Shown here in pieces: positions 6,066-6,479 of a stretch of DNA of 6,479 nucleotides. The position numbers and the translations under genes were made by a program. This DNA is from Myxococcales bacterium. GTDB taxonomy: Bacteria; Myxococcota; Bradymonadia; UBA7976; UBA1532. The first letter of the stretch is position 1; each line of letters starts with the position of its first letter. The notes below the pieces were generated by a model. The model ran no database searches and had not been told where the DNA came from. It was given only the letters and a program-made list of their open reading frames with translations. The stretch is from positions 1 to 6,479 of the forward strand of contig JAGQJJ010000238.1 in the NCBI GenBank assembly GCA_020430675.1. Direction: 5' to 3'.

Positions 6066-6479
6066 ATGGGCGAACACAATGTGAATCCCCTCGATGAACA
6101 GCAGCGCAAGAGCTTCACCAAAGCGATGCTCAACGACGTGATGGCGCTGGAGCGGCTGCTGCAGACCGACCGCTTCGAGACCGGCGTGCGCCGCATCGGG
6201 GCCGAGCAGGAGATGTTCCTGGTCGACCGCGAGCACCACGCCGCGCCGGTCGTGCTCGACGTGCTCGACCGGGTGCCCGACGAGCGGCTGACCACCGAGC
6301 TCGCGCGCTACAACATCGAAGCGAACCTGTCGCCCCAGGTCTTCGGCGGCAATTGCCTGTCGGCGATGGAAGCCGAGCTTGACGAGCTGGTGGCCAAGGT
6401 GCGGGCGGGCGCGGCCGAGGTGAACGCCGATGTGCTGCTGGTGGGCATTCTGCCCACGCTGCGGCGGTCTGACATCCAC
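6066..6479 (+). CDS. Glutamate-cysteine ligase family (GCS2-like) protein, N-terminal part
   Basis: The frame is open from the ATG at 6066 to the right edge (138 codons), so only the N-terminus is seen. It shows the GCS2 signature: IGAEQEMFLVD (about 44-54), where the Glu residues of the GxEQE motif are expected to bind metal-ATP. It continues with TTELARYNIEANL (about 77-89) and LLVGILPTL (about 125-133). The opening MGEHNV and the spacing to GAEQE resemble a group of predicted carboxylate-amine ligases, well represented in Bacteroidota, that carry CBS domains toward the C-terminus. That resemblance is from memory, and the CBS part would lie outside the window. Family enzymes join glutamate to cysteine or a similar amine in the cytoplasm using ATP, but the substrate here is unknown. 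The frame stays open upstream without another ATG, and the MGEHNV match supports this start. No clear Shine-Dalgarno sequence is present. It is separated from the lipoprotein gene by 103 bases and probably has its own promoter. Confidence 0.85.
   Translation, partial: MGEHNVNPLDEQQRKSFTKAMLNDVMALERLLQTDRFETGVRRIGAEQEMFLVDREHHAAPVVLDVLDRVPDERLTTELARYNIEANLSPQVFGGNCLSAMEAELDELVAKVRAGAAEVNADVLLVGILPTLRRSDIH

Noticed and set aside
4493..6295. Minus-strand open frame (600 codons) with repeated IAVIVDAI-like stretches
   Set aside because: The repeats are the reverse reading of the DCDG-type motifs in the lipoprotein gene, and the frame crosses the intergenic gap and the next gene.
6003..6479. Minus-strand open frame (158 codons) at the right edge
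   Set aside because: It is antisense to the GCS2-family gene, which has recognisable conserved motifs. The antisense product has none.

Overview
The window is very GC-rich, with third codon positions almost all G or C. Its gene content points to a Myxococcota/Bradymonadota-type ('deltaproteobacterial') genome. The signs are a lipoprotein with five MopE-type Asp/Cys repeats fused to a SUMF1/FGE-like domain, a small secreted Cys-rich protein with a MYXO-CTERM-like tail, and an Ala/Pro/Glu-rich two-helix membrane protein. This is inferred from protein style, not from a marker gene. Five complete or near-complete genes and one gene fragment fill almost all of the window. No RNA genes, CRISPR arrays, insertion sequences or phage genes are visible.

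Left half, minus strand (3495 down to the left edge): three tightly coupled genes. The first encodes a 779-residue superfamily 1 ATPase of the HelD type (RNA-polymerase-recycling, UvrD-like). It overlaps by 4 bases (ATGA) a 153-residue secreted protein with an exactly duplicated cysteine module and a C-terminal membrane/Arg tail. That gene overlaps by 1 base (TGATG) a metallo-beta-lactamase-fold hydrolase of the RNase Z/BN type, which runs off the left edge. A Shine-Dalgarno sequence and a plausible sigma-70-type promoter lie just ahead of the helicase gene.

Middle (3496-3637): a 142-base divergent intergenic region that probably drives the helicase operon leftward and an envelope pair rightward. 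The first gene of the pair (3638) has no Shine-Dalgarno sequence and may be leaderless.

Right half, plus strand: a two-gene envelope unit with a 3-base gap. It consists of a 164-residue inner-membrane hairpin protein and a 608-residue lipoprotein (five MopE motifs plus a SUMF1/FGE-like domain). In that domain the two catalytic cysteines of true formylglycine-generating enzyme are replaced by Ser and Thr, so a binding or structural role is more likely than catalysis. After a 103-base gap with two small hairpins, a glutamate-cysteine-ligase-family (GCS2) gene begins and runs off the right edge.

No single exciting new system is proven. The least explained items are the coupling of a secreted Cys-rich protein between two cytoplasmic nucleic-acid-type enzymes, its exact cysteine duplication, and the MopE/SUMF1 lipoprotein with its membrane partner.
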